Source: Cudoniella acicularis (lineage: Eukaryota > Ascomycota > Leotiomycetes > Helotiales > Helotiaceae). From it: a DNA stretch of 64,000 nt. Shown piece by piece: positions 45,335 through 57,007 of this stretch. The position numbers and the translations under genes are program-made. Numbering within the stretch: position 1 is the first letter of the stretch; each line of letters begins with the position of its first letter. The stretch is from the NCBI GenBank assembly GCA_013054445.1, contig JAAMPI010000001.1:62001-126000 (forward strand), written 5' to 3'. The notes under the pieces were generated by a model. That model made no database searches and was not told where the DNA came from. It was given only the letters and a program-made list of their open reading frames with translations.

Positions 45335-45700
45335 GTCTAGGTCTCTATAAAGAACTAGAAGATCTAGAGACCTAGCCGTAAGCTAGACTACTAGATAGTA
45401 AGAGACTTCGAGATTATTAAATAAGTTAGAAACTCGTACGAAGTTAAATTATTTAATTCTATTAAGGTCTATAACGTCTTTCTATAAAAGAACTAGGTCT
45501 ACTTAGCTAATAACCTTTATTATTTAATAAGTAAAAAGTCTATCGGATTAGTAGTATAAAAGTATAGGTAAGGCGATCTCTAGTAGTTATTATACGTAAA
45601 AGCTTAGTATATTATAAATAAGGATAATTAAAGTATAATATAAGATTATTATAAAGATTTAAGTACGAAGCTCTTATCTAATAAAGAAATCTCTTTATTT

Positions 45701-46516
45701 ATATAGATCTTTTTAGCTAGTAGATAGCCTAGATAGCGCTAGCTATCTATAGTTTCCTAGCTATCCCTAGATAGATATATCTATCCCGTTTATCCTGTCT
45801 ATCCGCTTATATTATATAACTTATCACGTAACACTCGTAGCTTAGGACCCTAGTTCTCTATACTGTCCCTATTAGTCGTAGCCGAGCCTTAGGCCTAGGC
45901 CTATACGTGCGTATAGATTCGTAATACTATCCTCTATTAGTTATAGCGTAGTTCTATTTATTTAAATTACTATATCACTTACTTCTAGCGATAGCTATAA
46001 ATCTCGTCTTTCTTTATTATACTATTCTTATGTTTAAAGAAAAGAAATAAATAGATCGAGCTTAGCCTTTATATTAAAAGAACTAGAGTCGAGATAACGC
46101 TATATACTTATTACGAGAAATCCGGACGTCGTTATATCGCTAGCGTAGGTATAGGCGGCGATCGCTATTCTAAGTGTTTAAAAAGTAGAAAGTCTTACGA
46201 CGTTATATTAAGAAATAAAATACCTTTTATCGCGGACTAAGACTCGTTAGATACCTAGTAGAAGAAGTTATAAGAAGCTAAGCTTTATACTTAAAAGGTA
46301 TAAGATAAAGCTTACGCTTAGGTTAAACGCCTATATTAGTAGTAGCGCTTACTCGATAAACGTAAGTAGAAGATAATCTAGGCCGGTCTTAGTTCTCTTA
46401 ATAAATTAGAGGCTATAGAGATAGCTAAAAAGAAAAAGGTTATTAAAGAGTAGAGGTTAGAAGAAGAGAAAAGAGAAGAAGACGATAGGTAATAGCGTAA
46501 GCTCTACGCTATCTAA
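45701..46516. other. RIP-mutated sequence with a lysine/glutamate-rich coding relic
   Basis: Strongly RIP-mutated. Between about 46050 and 46510 the plus strand reads as a Cys-poor remnant followed by a Lys/Arg/Glu-rich coiled-coil-like stretch full of TAG codons. It resembles the accessory ORF often found beside fungal transposons, but I cannot name it. TATCTA-type short repeats lie near 45720-45790. Confidence 0.35.
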
Positions 46517-47770
46517 CGAGCCTACTAATAAAAGTCTAGGTTTTTAGCGTATATAGTATACGCCGCGTTAATTTAATAGCTATTATCAGAATTTAATTAG
46601 GAGTTAACTACCTATAGCGCTCTATTAATATATTAATCTAATACTCCTGATTTAAAATTAACTAATTAATCTATTTTTATAATATTCTATTCTATTCTTC
46701 TATTACGAACGTACGTATTTCGGCCTTAGTAATAAGTTACTTCCGGCGTCTATATAATACCTGCTTTACCCGCCTCTAATACTTCTTAATCGGGTTTATA
46801 TTAGGACTCGTAGAAAGATATAATATTAAAATAATACCGTACTTTGTTCGCTATCTAGTATAGTAGTTCCTAGTCGACTTATAGTTATAAGCGCTATTCC
46901 CGTCCTCTATAAACAAGGGCTTTATAGAAGGTCGAAGTTAGTACGTTACTTAGGCGAAGGCCTTAAGAATTAGCTATAGATACGCCTTAAGAATTTACGT
47001 AAGATAATCGACTTGTTTAAAGGCTCTTTTCTTACTAGATCTCTTAATAAATAGTAAGGGGCTCTTATAGCTAAATCTAATTACTCCTTACGTATTAATA
47101 GGTATAGTATAGCCTTTATAGAATTAATATTAAATATTGGTTTCGTAATATCGTTTTCTCTTCTTTCGAGTAACCTTCTCTTTTACTGTCTTTCTTTTAA
47201 CTAGAAACGTTACTTCGTCTAACTAGAAAACCTTAAGCTATTCGATAGTCTAGAATATATATATAATAGCCTATAAGAGCCGACCTATAACTTATACGGG
47301 TATAAAGAAGGGCTTTTAGTAGGCTATATAGCGAAAATAACCCCGTTACTTTAGCCTACGCTCTAAAGTCTTAATCGAGTATTATAAATCGAGTTTATCG
47401 TATAGGTAAGTATAGTTAAGGATTCGGTTATTCTAGGATTCGGAAATATATTCGATAATCTTATCGACCTAATAATCTATTAGAAGAGAGGGTCTACTAG
47501 TACGTAAAATATAAGCGTGTTCCGGAGCCTCGTACGAGAGGATATAAATAATTATTAATTTATTTAACTTATAACGAGCTATAAAAGCCTTAATCGATAT
47601 CTTTATAAAGCTATAAAGTTAGCGTATCGCTTTTTTATACTTTATAATAATTTATTTACCTAGAAAGTAGTTAAATTTAAATAAGGGGGTTACTAGTAAT
47701 ATTTTTAATAAATTAATAAAAGTTAGTAAAGTTAATTCGCTAAAAACCTAGACTTTTATTAGTAGGCTCG
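46517..47770 (-). mobile_element. Third IS630/Tc1-like transposon, TAA target duplication
   Basis: TIRs start CGAGCCTACTAATAAAAGTC and run about 33 bp. TAA lies directly outside both ends (46514-46516 and 47771-47773). The minus strand carries a decayed transposase with LDEVTFLV, KEKVTRKK, YKSPLLFIK, EDGNSA and SPNINPIKK. About 38 residues separate the second Asp from the position of the third acidic residue, here changed to Lys (GAG to AAG fits TpG-type RIP only if preceded by T). Many TAG/TAA codons are present. Confidence 0.8.
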
Positions 47771-47849
47771 TAAGGTAACGGCCTCGTCGGCGACCTCTTC
47801 GGCTTCGACCCGAACTATAAATAAAGCTAAGAATCCTAGGCCTTATCTT

Positions 47850-50800
47850 AAATTCTTAATAAAACACTATAAGCTTTTTAGAATAGTTAATTAGGTTTTT
47901 CTTAGGTTTTTTTAATGTCTTCTGATTATAAATAATCCTTCTATTATATTAAATACTTAATCTTGTCTTTAACCTATTTAAAACTTAAGATCTAATCGAC
48001 TTTATATTTAAATTTTAGGTTAACTAGTTAGATATTAATATAAAGTATATATAATACCTTTAGTAGTACTTTTTCGAGTAAGGATATATAAAAGACTAGA
48101 TATATATTTATATTCTTTAATAAGGCTAATTCGAATATTAATAGTCTTCTAGTAGTCTTGATTTTATATAGTCTTATCTTCTTATAGTCTAGTTTATTAT
48201 TAAGTCGTTTAGTATATTAATTGTTTTTTTAAAAAAATAGACTCTATCTTTTTCTTTTAATATAGGCTCTTAACTATACGTTTAATTATAATAAAAGACG
48301 TTTCTTTTTATTATAAACTTAAGTTCTTTTATTAGTTTTATATAAAGTTCTTTAATCTTATCGACCTAGATTTAAATATATTAGTTCTTAATATCTATAA
48401 GTCTTAGTTTTTAATATATTATTAGCTTATAACTATAGTTTATATAAAATAGTATAATAAGTATTATATCTATTATTAATAATATCTTAACCTAGTTATT
48501 TTATTAATAGTTTATATAATATCTTAAATATATTTTAACTATTTAATTTATTCTTTCTATTTTATTATTTGTCTAAAAATAGAATATTATTAATATCTTA
48601 CGTTTTATTTTAAGATAGATAATAAACGCTATCTAGAATTTTAATATAAATAGTTTATTACGATCTAATACGATTTCTTCTAATAGTCTTATAATAGTAC
48701 GTGACTAGCGTACGTAGCGAATAATATAAATAGCTTTTACTATTCGGCTATCGGGCTAAAAAGATATAAGAATAAGGTTAGAGCCTTATTCGCTATTCTA
48801 TTATATATAGTCTATACCCCGAAGTATATCCGACACGCCCTCGTCAGGGGCACGTGACGCGTATATTACTCTAGGCTTATAATAAGTCTATATTAAACGA
48901 CTATCTCTTATAGAAAGATATAGGCTAGGTCTTCGGCCGTACTACTTTCTATATAAGATATTAGAATTACGTATTTCGTTAATCTTTTAATAATAACTAA
49001 GATAGAGTTATATTCTACTCTTATTATTCGATTAAAAGACTTTAGTAATTTAATAATAAAGTCTTATAATATCGTTTTCTATAGTATAAATAAAACAGGT
49101 ACTGTTCTTATCTGTCTATAAAAGGTATAGCGGCTCGTCTTATTCTAGATATAAGTATCGTAGTCGCCGACTATTTAGTTAACTAATACTCTTAGTTTAA
49201 GACACTAGTAATTCTTCGCTATCCTCTTATACGTTCTTCTTACTCCCTAGTAGCTATATACTAGTAATAAGTACTAATTAGCGATAAAGTCTTTAACGAT
49301 TGTTTTAGATATATAAATCTTTTTATTCTATCCTTATTAAAAGAGTCTCTCTTTTACGTATAGCTCTAAATATAAGTATAGCTCTCGTATAACCTCTCGT
49401 TAGATAGCCTTACGAATCTTTTTAATCTATAAGTCTAAACTGTCTATAGTTATAATTTCTCTAATTACCGGTATAAGGTCTCTATTTTCTAAGGTCTTAA
49501 GGATAGCTGTTTCTTTATATTATTTATTATTTTTATATCTTAGTTTCTAACTAAAGACGTCTATCCTAGTATTATCGGTTCCTTTTACGTGTTTTATTAT
49601 AAGGTTATAGCCTATTATTTCTTTAACTATCTAAATAACTATCTATTATCTAGAATCTTTATTATAATAAAAGTCTATAGATTTATATAGTTAATATAAA
49701 TAATAATTAAGAATTAAGCTTTTTAAAAATAAACTTACTAATATTATAATATCTTTATTATTATAAATAGTTCTTTCTTATAGATATTATAGTTTTGTTC
49801 TACTAATAACATTTTATATAAAAAATAAGCTAGATATAGTCTACTATTATCGTCTAGCTAGAGATATATTCTATTAGTCTATATATTAGACGCGTCTATC
49901 TTAATAATACTTAGTTTATTATTATAATAACTTTATAAGATAAGCTTTTATTTAAATTATTCTTTAAGTTAATAAAAGGCTTTATCCGCTTCTTTATTCT
50001 ATATAAACTTAATATCTTTTCTTATAAGTTATATAAATAGTTTTATAATCTTTAAATATTTTTTAATAAATATTTAATAAAAGTTTATAAATCTTAAGAA
50101 TAATTAGACGTCTTTAACGTTTTAAGGCTTTATTTATTCCTTAATTACTTCTATTTTCTTAAGGTCGACGCTAATTTCCCTAAGTCTTATAATATAGCCT
50201 AGAAAAGTCGTCTTTTTAACTTTAAATCGGTATTTAAATAGCTTAAGTCTTAAATTAACTTCTATTAATATATATATAACTTCTTTTATATATATTTTAT
50301 AGTCTTTTTCTTATTCTAAGAAGACTAAGATATTATCTAAATAATATATAACTATAACATCTAAATGTTTATATAAAACCTTATCGTTTTAATACTAATA
50401 AATAACTAATATATTTATTAACTTAAATAATATTATTATATACTCTTATAATCTTAAAGGTAAAAAGAATACTATTATCTACTTATAGCTCTTTATAATC
50501 TTAATTAAGTTAAACGTGTTTTATTAGTCTAATATTATAAATATAATAGCCTTAGCTAACCTATCTTATAAGTATTATACGTTAGGTATTAGATATATAT
50601 CCTTGATTATCGTAGCGTTTAGCCTATAACAATTAATATAAGGCCGACTATTTAGGTCGCCTTTTTTATATATTAATAATATATTAGTAATAACGAATAA
50701 TTTTAACTTTTAAATCTAGCTTTTCTTTATTATTTTTTCTATATATTTCTTAAGCGTCTTTAATATCTATAGATTATATTATTAATACTTCTTAGATATT

Positions 50801-52850
50801 AGCTTTATCCTTTCTTTAAGCCTTATCACGTAATATTATAGCCTATATTCTAGTAGAGCCCTTATATCTTCTAGGTTATTAAATAGTTTTATAAATTCTT
50901 AATATTATAATAATATCTCTAGTTAACTTATCTTAGTCTCTAATATCAGTCTACTTATTATATTAATAGCCTTATCACTTAAGGTTATATATACTTCTCT
51001 TAGGTCAGATAGTTATTTAACCTGTTTATATATATATTATATAAATTCTATTATACTAGTCGTCTAGTTAATATTTAGATTATATTATTTAATCTATAAT
51101 ATCTTAAAGACTATTAGATATCTCTTAAATAAGATAATATCTAAGTTAATTTTCTTATAATAGCCTTTAGATATAATTAAAAATAGTTATATTATTTTTT
51201 TTCTAACTTATCTATCGATTCTTATTCTTTTATCTCTTAATAAGATAAGCTAGTATAGTTCTTATAATAGTTCTATATAAATTAACTAATTTATTATAAA
51301 GCTAAGATTAATATAATTCTTTTATACTTTTAAATTAATTATAGCTTATATTATTATTCTATTAAGCTTAATTCTAATAATAAGTTATCTATAACCTATT
51401 ATTATAACTATCTTATAGACTCGTGTTTTTATATAAATAGTTTCTATTAAAAGGTTTTTTTTATATTATTTTCTAGTCTATAGCTTCTATAAGCCGATAA
51501 AGAATATATAATTCTAACTTATTCGTCTTTATAACCTAGTCTTAGACATAGCTTATCTTTAAGCCTATTATTAGTATAGTCTTTTCTTAGATTCTTTTAT
51601 CGTTACTAGTCTTAACTATTTCTTAAACACTTTTAAGTTCTATTTTATTATTAAAGATTAATAGTCGTTTATTATAGATTAGTATAATAGTAATATAACA
51701 GCGCTCTCTTAGCTTATTATATTAGGCTATAAAGACGATTCTTTATATATCTCTATATATAATTTAATATAGCTTTTTAAAGGCTAGCTCGTCTTAAGTT
51801 CCTTTATCTTCTTTAAAGTAAGGCTTGTCTACTAGCTAGTTTAGTCTATTCCTAACTAGTAGTTTCTATATTCGTATATTATTATAGACGCGAATAAATA
51901 TCTAATACTCCCTAACTTCTAATAATAAGTCTACTTAGCCTAGCTCCTAGTCTAAATCTTTTTTAAGATTCGCCTAGCTAGGTAGTTCGTCTACCTATAT
52001 TAAGATTCTCTACTATTTAAATTTTTTTATCGCTAACGAGTCGTAGGTCTTATAGATAAGTATCTCCGCCCTTACTATCCGCGTCGTTCTTACTAGGTTT
52101 AACGAGTCTTAGCTGATTAAGTATTCGCTTAGTTAGTCTAAATTCGCGGACTAGTTTCTTTTATAGTTTTTTGTTTTTCTTTCTCGGGCCGCCTTTCTTA
52201 TAGTCCTTAGCTATATATCTTACGATTTCGTAAGTAAAATATAATTAGTTATCGAGTCGTCGCTTTTTTTTCTTTAATTAAAAGACCTAGTCTCTTAATA
52301 GCGGCGATCTCTTTTAGTTCCTATTATAGTCTGTTTATCCTTCTCTAATAGCTACCTTAGCTATAAAAAGACGACGTCTAGTCGTATATTCGTTCGTATA
52401 ATCTATTATCGATTTATATATTAATATCGATTAGAATATTAATATTAATAGGCTAATAGTCTATACGAGTAAGCTTGTCTTTAATAGTGTCCTTTAGTCC
52501 TTGATTATAATAACTTAATAGGGCCTATATATCCTAGGCTACTAGTATAGTATGTCTTAAGAACGTAGTTATATAATTGATCGCCTGTCTTGTCTAAGTT
52601 AGGGGAATAGTATACGCTTTACTATTTTCTTAATATTAATATCTTTAAATATATATCTAATCTCGGTTTTAAATCTTTTAAACGTTCTAAAGATTCTTTA
52701 GGCTGTTTCTATCCTATCTCTTCTTAGTATATTTAAATAGTTCCTTAGAAATAGCTTAATCTATCTAGTTACTTCTCTTTAAAGGTATAAAGCTGTTTAT
52801 ATATTATAAGTGTTATAGGTTTTAAACTTGTTATTATAAAATCGAAAGTA
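47850..52850 (-). mobile_element. Second Ty3/Gypsy element, minus strand, RIP-saturated
   Basis: Reverse-strand translation shows reverse transcriptase text NCYRLNATIIKDIYLIPNV (about 50640-50570) and YLDNILVF (about 50345-50325; YLDD box with Asp to Asn). An RNase H-like IKIDAS segment lies near 49880 and an integrase zinc-binding GVRRTYKRIAKNY near 49250. The order RT-RNase H-IN along the minus strand is that of Gypsy. gag should lie at about 52000-52800 but is unreadable. Ends are approximate. A small islet retaining CA/TG at 48820-48860 may mark a junction. Confidence 0.7.
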
Positions 52851-52905
52851 TATTTCTATCTATAAGATAAATGTCTTAAGGTCTTTATAGTGTAGTGGGG
52901 TTCTG

Positions 52906-53057
52906 TGTCACGTGCCGTAGCACGTGACTATATTCATATATATAAGGTCTCTCCGTCCCTCCTTCTCGGAGAACAATAACGATCCTTCCTAGAGATTCGA
53001 GTCTTTCAGTTATCAGTTTTTTGAGAGTCTATTTTAGAGGCCTCCCGTCCCTCTACA
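52906..53057 (+). mobile_element. Probable LTR with terminal hairpin
   Basis: TGTCACGTG...CTACA (152 bp) is followed by TTTGGTGACCTACGC, which resembles an LTR end plus primer-binding site. The first bases form a hairpin: GTCACGTGC (52907-52915) pairs with GCACGTGAC around a CGTA loop. Little RIP is visible. No internal region follows to the right, so this is a solo or truncated LTR marking the right edge of the AT-rich island. Confidence 0.55.
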
Positions 53058-53108
53058 TTTGGTGACCTACGCAAGGACGGTAAACGAAGCCAAGCTTCAC
53101 ATCCTTAT

Positions 53109-53613
53109 ATGCACCCCCCCTCCCAATCGCAACCCAACAACCCCGCCACATCTACCTCTTCACCAACTACATCCAAGAAGCCCTCCAACCCACCCCAGGA
53201 ACAACCATCCCATTCTTCCAAAACCGAACCTCCCCCCAACAACCATCCACGCTGTCGTGCCATCGAACTCACACGCCAACACACACAAACCAACCAACTC
53301 CTCTCACACATCACCATCGAAATCATCATCACCAAGAACTCTCCTGCGAAACCACCACCGGTGGCGGTTGATTATGTGTGGAAATTCCGCGTCGTCTTTC
53401 GTCCTGTTGTTTGAACCAATTGTTCAAATGGATAAATACACCGCCCACGCAATCGCCACGGCTTGGGACGAAAATGGCGAGGTGTGCACGCCTGACGGAG
53501 CGCAGGATTCTAGTAGCCCCAGTGGTAACCCATACGGCCATTTAGCGTTGGTGCTTTGTACCACTACAGGTCGAGAGGGATTTCGGGACGAGGTGAAGTG
53601 GGGGACCTGTTGA
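53109..53613 (+). pseudogene. Possible degraded gene at the island edge, family unknown
   Basis: Protein-like segments appear in three frames in succession: HIYLFTNYIQEALQPTPGTT (about 53147-53206), then ITIEIIITKN (about 53305), then KYTAHAIATAWDENGEVCTP (about 53431-53490). The continuous frame 53059-53613 is Pro-rich at first and looks like a composition artefact there. I infer a frameshifted relic but recognise no family. Confidence 0.3.
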
Positions 53614-54738
53614 GGCGGTTGAGGATGGAGTGTAAAGTGCGTTATGATTCTCATGGTGTGTTGAGGACGTAGGAGAAGCTCGGCTGGGTGACGGGCTTGT
53701 TGCGGGATTGGATGAGGCCTTTTGATCCTTAAGTTTGGTGGGTGGTAGAGGTGCGGTGAGGAGCAAGATGAAGTTGGTCAGGGATAGCTTGTATTTTTTT
53801 ACTTGAGAGTGAGAATTCTAGCGACAAAGACACAGAGGAACCATGTCGCCATATCTTGCTTGTTGAATTCATGACCGACTTTTGCAAAAGAAATTAAAGG
53901 ATAACTCTCATTTTCTTTTGTTTTGGCTTCAACCCAACTATAGCAGATATATCTACTAATATATCCATCACGCTTCAAGATCCCACCACAATGTAAACCT
54001 GCATCAACCCCTCCCTACAAACAAACAAAATTTCTATCCTCCTTCTCTTTCCACTTCTTCCAAAATACAATACTACATCACTCTTTTGATCTTTTAAAGT
54101 GTTCCTCCTTCACATACAAGACTCTTCAATAACAAGCGAGCATCTCCCGCTCTCCTAGAAAGCCCTACCAAAAATCACCTTTAAGATAATATAGATACTC
54201 CTATATTTCAAATGGCGAGTGTAATTGATATGGAGAAAGGGACATTAGCGTTTTACAAGTAGAGTCCAAAGCCATAGCTTTAAAGAGTAAAATACTCGGT
54301 GCTAGTTACGCACAGTGATGCGTGTTTTCAACCTCGAATGAGAAGGTCCCCAGTTCATTCCATCACCTGATTTATAGGGAACTTGTTCCAGCGACTCGAG
54401 AGCGAAATGTGTCCCTGAGTCGCGATAAGGTTTGTTTGCAGCGTTCACTTAAAGATCTGCTTAACTTCAACCACATGGATGGGTATTGGAGGACTTTCCA
54501 CACCGCTTCAGAAAGGATGATGGCATGGAAATAGAGAACGCAAAGACGACTCGAGAAATGGGAATTCGTTTCCCTCTCATAATTTCGACAAGCATACCGG
54601 ATTCGCTCATGCTGAATCTGATGTATACATACATACAAGTGCCTGCCAAACGCAGGCGTACCTAGATCAATCGCACTTCTAGCCCTTAGGCCGCTCCCTC
54701 CCTAATACAACCCATCCCGCCTTGCTCCAAATACAAAT
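53614..54738. other. Intergenic 1.1 kb, no feature seen
   Basis: GC content returns to the level of the flanks. Short frames only. No tRNA-like fold with proper A and B boxes was found, and no repeats. The 3' end of the ArfGAP gene lies to its right. Confidence 0.4.
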
Positions 54739-56143
54739 CTACCACTTATCCCAATTATCGTCTTCTTTCTTGTTAGCACCACCCATTAACCCCGAGGACG
54801 ACCCCCCTTTCTTCACCGCACTCGTCCCAATGGCGCTCGGCCTGGTACTTCCCGCCTCTGCAAAACTATCCCAGAAATCCTTCTTGCTCTCATCAATTGG
54901 AGCTTGTCTGTAAGCGCCGCCCGAAGATCCGCCGCCATTCCCCTCAACGAATCGATTAAACCCATCTGCTGCGCTCCTCGCTCCACTTTGCGCCCCCTTC
55001 GCTACAGTGCCCGCCGCAATTCGAGCTTGAGCTGCCAAGTCCGTTTCTGCGATCTGGTGCGATGGCATGTCTCAGTTTCGTAGTTCAAGTAACGTGGAGA
55101 AAGAGGGGGTAGGAAAAAGCAAACAAACCTTTGCAGCTGTGGGCTGGATATACCCCTCATTGACCGTCTTAGCCGTCTTACCGACCGTCGTGGTAAACCA
55201 CCCGAAGCCCTTCGTCAGCGCCGCCACAGGGTCCTTTTGTAAATCGTCGAAGCCGGGTAGTTTGGGATCGCCTCTAACAGGTTCAATTGGGGCGCTTCCA
55301 AAACCAGCATATTTTCCTCCTTGACTCGGCGGTAAATCTGCCGACCTGCTCGCATTCGCTGCTCCTAGGCCCGCAAAGTATTTATCGTCAACCTTGGCTT
55401 TACCTCCTGGTCGATTTGGGCTATCCGTCCGTGTTCCGAGGGGCGTCTGGCTTCTGCTCCCCGAGTCGTTCCCAAAAGACATGGATGTAGGTTTGGGTTT
55501 CTCTGATGGCACATAATCCTTTCCCTCTACCTTAGCCGTTAATCTATCTTTCCACTCTTCGCCCACGTCGCCCGAGTATCGCTCTGCGATTGTCGCATCG
55601 TCCCAACTGTCCAGCCAAGTGTCAGCATCATCATACCAAAAGAGCTGCCCCGGAAAAATCAAATATCCTCCTACTCCGCGTTTTGTGGCAAGAAAATTCC
55701 AGAGAAGTCACCAGAGGCAAAAATCTCGACTTACGTCGTCCCAGCCATGGTATTCATATCATGTTCATCAAAGAAATCCCTCCAAGGTTTGTTCCCCCCT
55801 AATCGCATGCGCTCAATCTCCTGCGCCTTGAACGCATCCATTGTAATACTTCGAACGAAACTTATATGGACGCCGAGTCCTCGATGTACGCCGGCGCAAG
55901 AGAGACAAATGAAGATGCCGAATTTGGGGGAGGCCCATTGTGGGGATGGCGCCCCGCAATCGCAGCAGCGGTCGTTGGAACATGTCTTTTGGATATCGAG
56001 GAGCTGCGCAAGCAAGTTTAGCAAGAGAACGTAGTAAAGGAGAACGCCCCGAATACGATAGCTGTTGTGGCTATCAAATATAAATAAGGGAATACCTTTG
56101 ATCTAGTCTCGGGGTCGACCTCCCACATGGCTTTGCTAGCCAT
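54739..56143 (-). CDS. gcs1: ArfGAP, Gcs1/ArfGAP1 type
   Basis: Four exons: 56143-56096, 56003-55735, 55606-55129 and 55053-54739, with consistent phases, giving 369 residues (yeast Gcs1 has about 350). The N-terminal ArfGAP zinc finger is complete: Cys29, Cys32, Cys49 and Cys52 in a C-x2-C-x16-C-x2-C array (RCCDCGAPSPQW...ICLSCAG), with the catalytic arginine finger at about Arg57 (HRGLG). The C-terminal half has lipid-packing-type, Ser/Gly/Ala-rich segments (GFGWFTTTVGKTAKTVNEG) and ends DDNWDKW. It activates GTP hydrolysis on Arf1 at Golgi and COPI membranes. The frame is intact. The symbol follows the yeast orthologue by family resemblance. Confidence 0.93.
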
Positions 56144-57007
56144 CTTGCAGCGAGTGCGATTGGAACTCGCACAAGTGCTCTAGTCTTTCTCGAAAGAAGA
56201 GAATTGAAAAAAATCAAATGCACAGAAACGAAGAACAGAATGGATCTTGCTGCCGAATATCGAGTGAGGCGGAGACAGTGCGGGCCAGATTGACGCGAAC
56301 AAAAGGAGGTTTGGTGTTCCTGGTTTCGGATAAGTGCGCCTCTTCAGACCAATGACGCTGAGCCACTGACGCGAGGCTACGATTGCGCTGTGATACCAGT
56401 TTGTGTAGCTTTGTATACCTTGTTGGACTGGACACCTTTCGATTCGGAGCAAGATTAAAGGGAAATTATGACAAAATACTTTGCATCCATGTCTACTGAG
56501 AATTGCATTATGCTTCATTATTAGGAATTTCACGTAACCACCACTTTGAGTGCGAGAGCATGCAGGTAGTGAGTGCAAGTGCCATTTTATTATGATCCTA
56601 CCTATCACGGATGAATAACTTTTCCATTCCTTCCCCTCCCAAGAGAGCACATCGAGAAATCTAGTGTACAGCCCTGAGAATCCGGAGAAATGGTAATAAG
56701 ACATTGTGTTTTGGGAAGAGTCATCAAGAACTATGAACCCCAAGCCAGAAGAAAAGCTTGAGACCGTTTTCTAAGAGACGCCACAAGCAATTCCACCGCC
56801 GTAGAGAACATCCATCCCACCTAAAAGAAAGTCATAAGAAGTTGGCCAGTTCCATTGACAGATCAAAGGAGCAAAATCCAGCCTCATCCCAAGTGCATCC
56901 ATATAGCGCCGTGACAATGGTCCAAAAGCAACGTGTAAAGTAATGCATCTGTCATTGTCTGCGAAATGTAGCACTCTCATCGTACAGAATTATACAACGA
57001 CTACCGC
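56144..57007. other. Intergenic 0.86 kb, no feature seen
   Basis: This lies between the start of the ArfGAP gene and the stop of the RRM gene (both minus). It should hold the ArfGAP promoter. An open frame of 187 codons on the minus strand (56180-56743) lacks motifs and splice support. Confidence 0.4.

Larger units (their letters stand above)
43010..45700 (+). mobile_element. Ty3/Gypsy fragment (RNase H and integrase), RIP-mutated
   Basis: Plus-strand translation, ignoring TAG/TAA, gives the RNase H region (EYNYETYNKEILDIV, IYTDYKTLEYF, SKANTLTR) at about 43030-43310. The integrase zinc-binding part follows (about 43600-44440, interrupted), then the core with DFKS, AIFIIINRL and LDRGLQFVS (44490-44710). 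A C-terminal module (KLDYQIVRDFEII, NSYEVKL) lies near 45380-45470. No reverse transcriptase precedes it, so the copy is 5' truncated. Two insertions are nested in it (43725-44361 and about 45168-45334). Polarity is opposite to the second Gypsy. Confidence 0.8.

Noticed and set aside
41192..52900. CRISPR-like or satellite arrays suggested by repeated CTATAG words
   Set aside because: The words arise from CpA/TpG mutation in transposon sequence; no regular spacing was found.
54295..54375. Possible tRNA (GTTCATTCC-like loop)
   Set aside because: No acceptor stem pairing and no proper A box; B-box consensus not met.
56180..56743. 187-codon minus-strand frame between ArfGAP and the RRM gene
   Set aside because: No domain, no splice signals, and it lies in the expected ArfGAP promoter.
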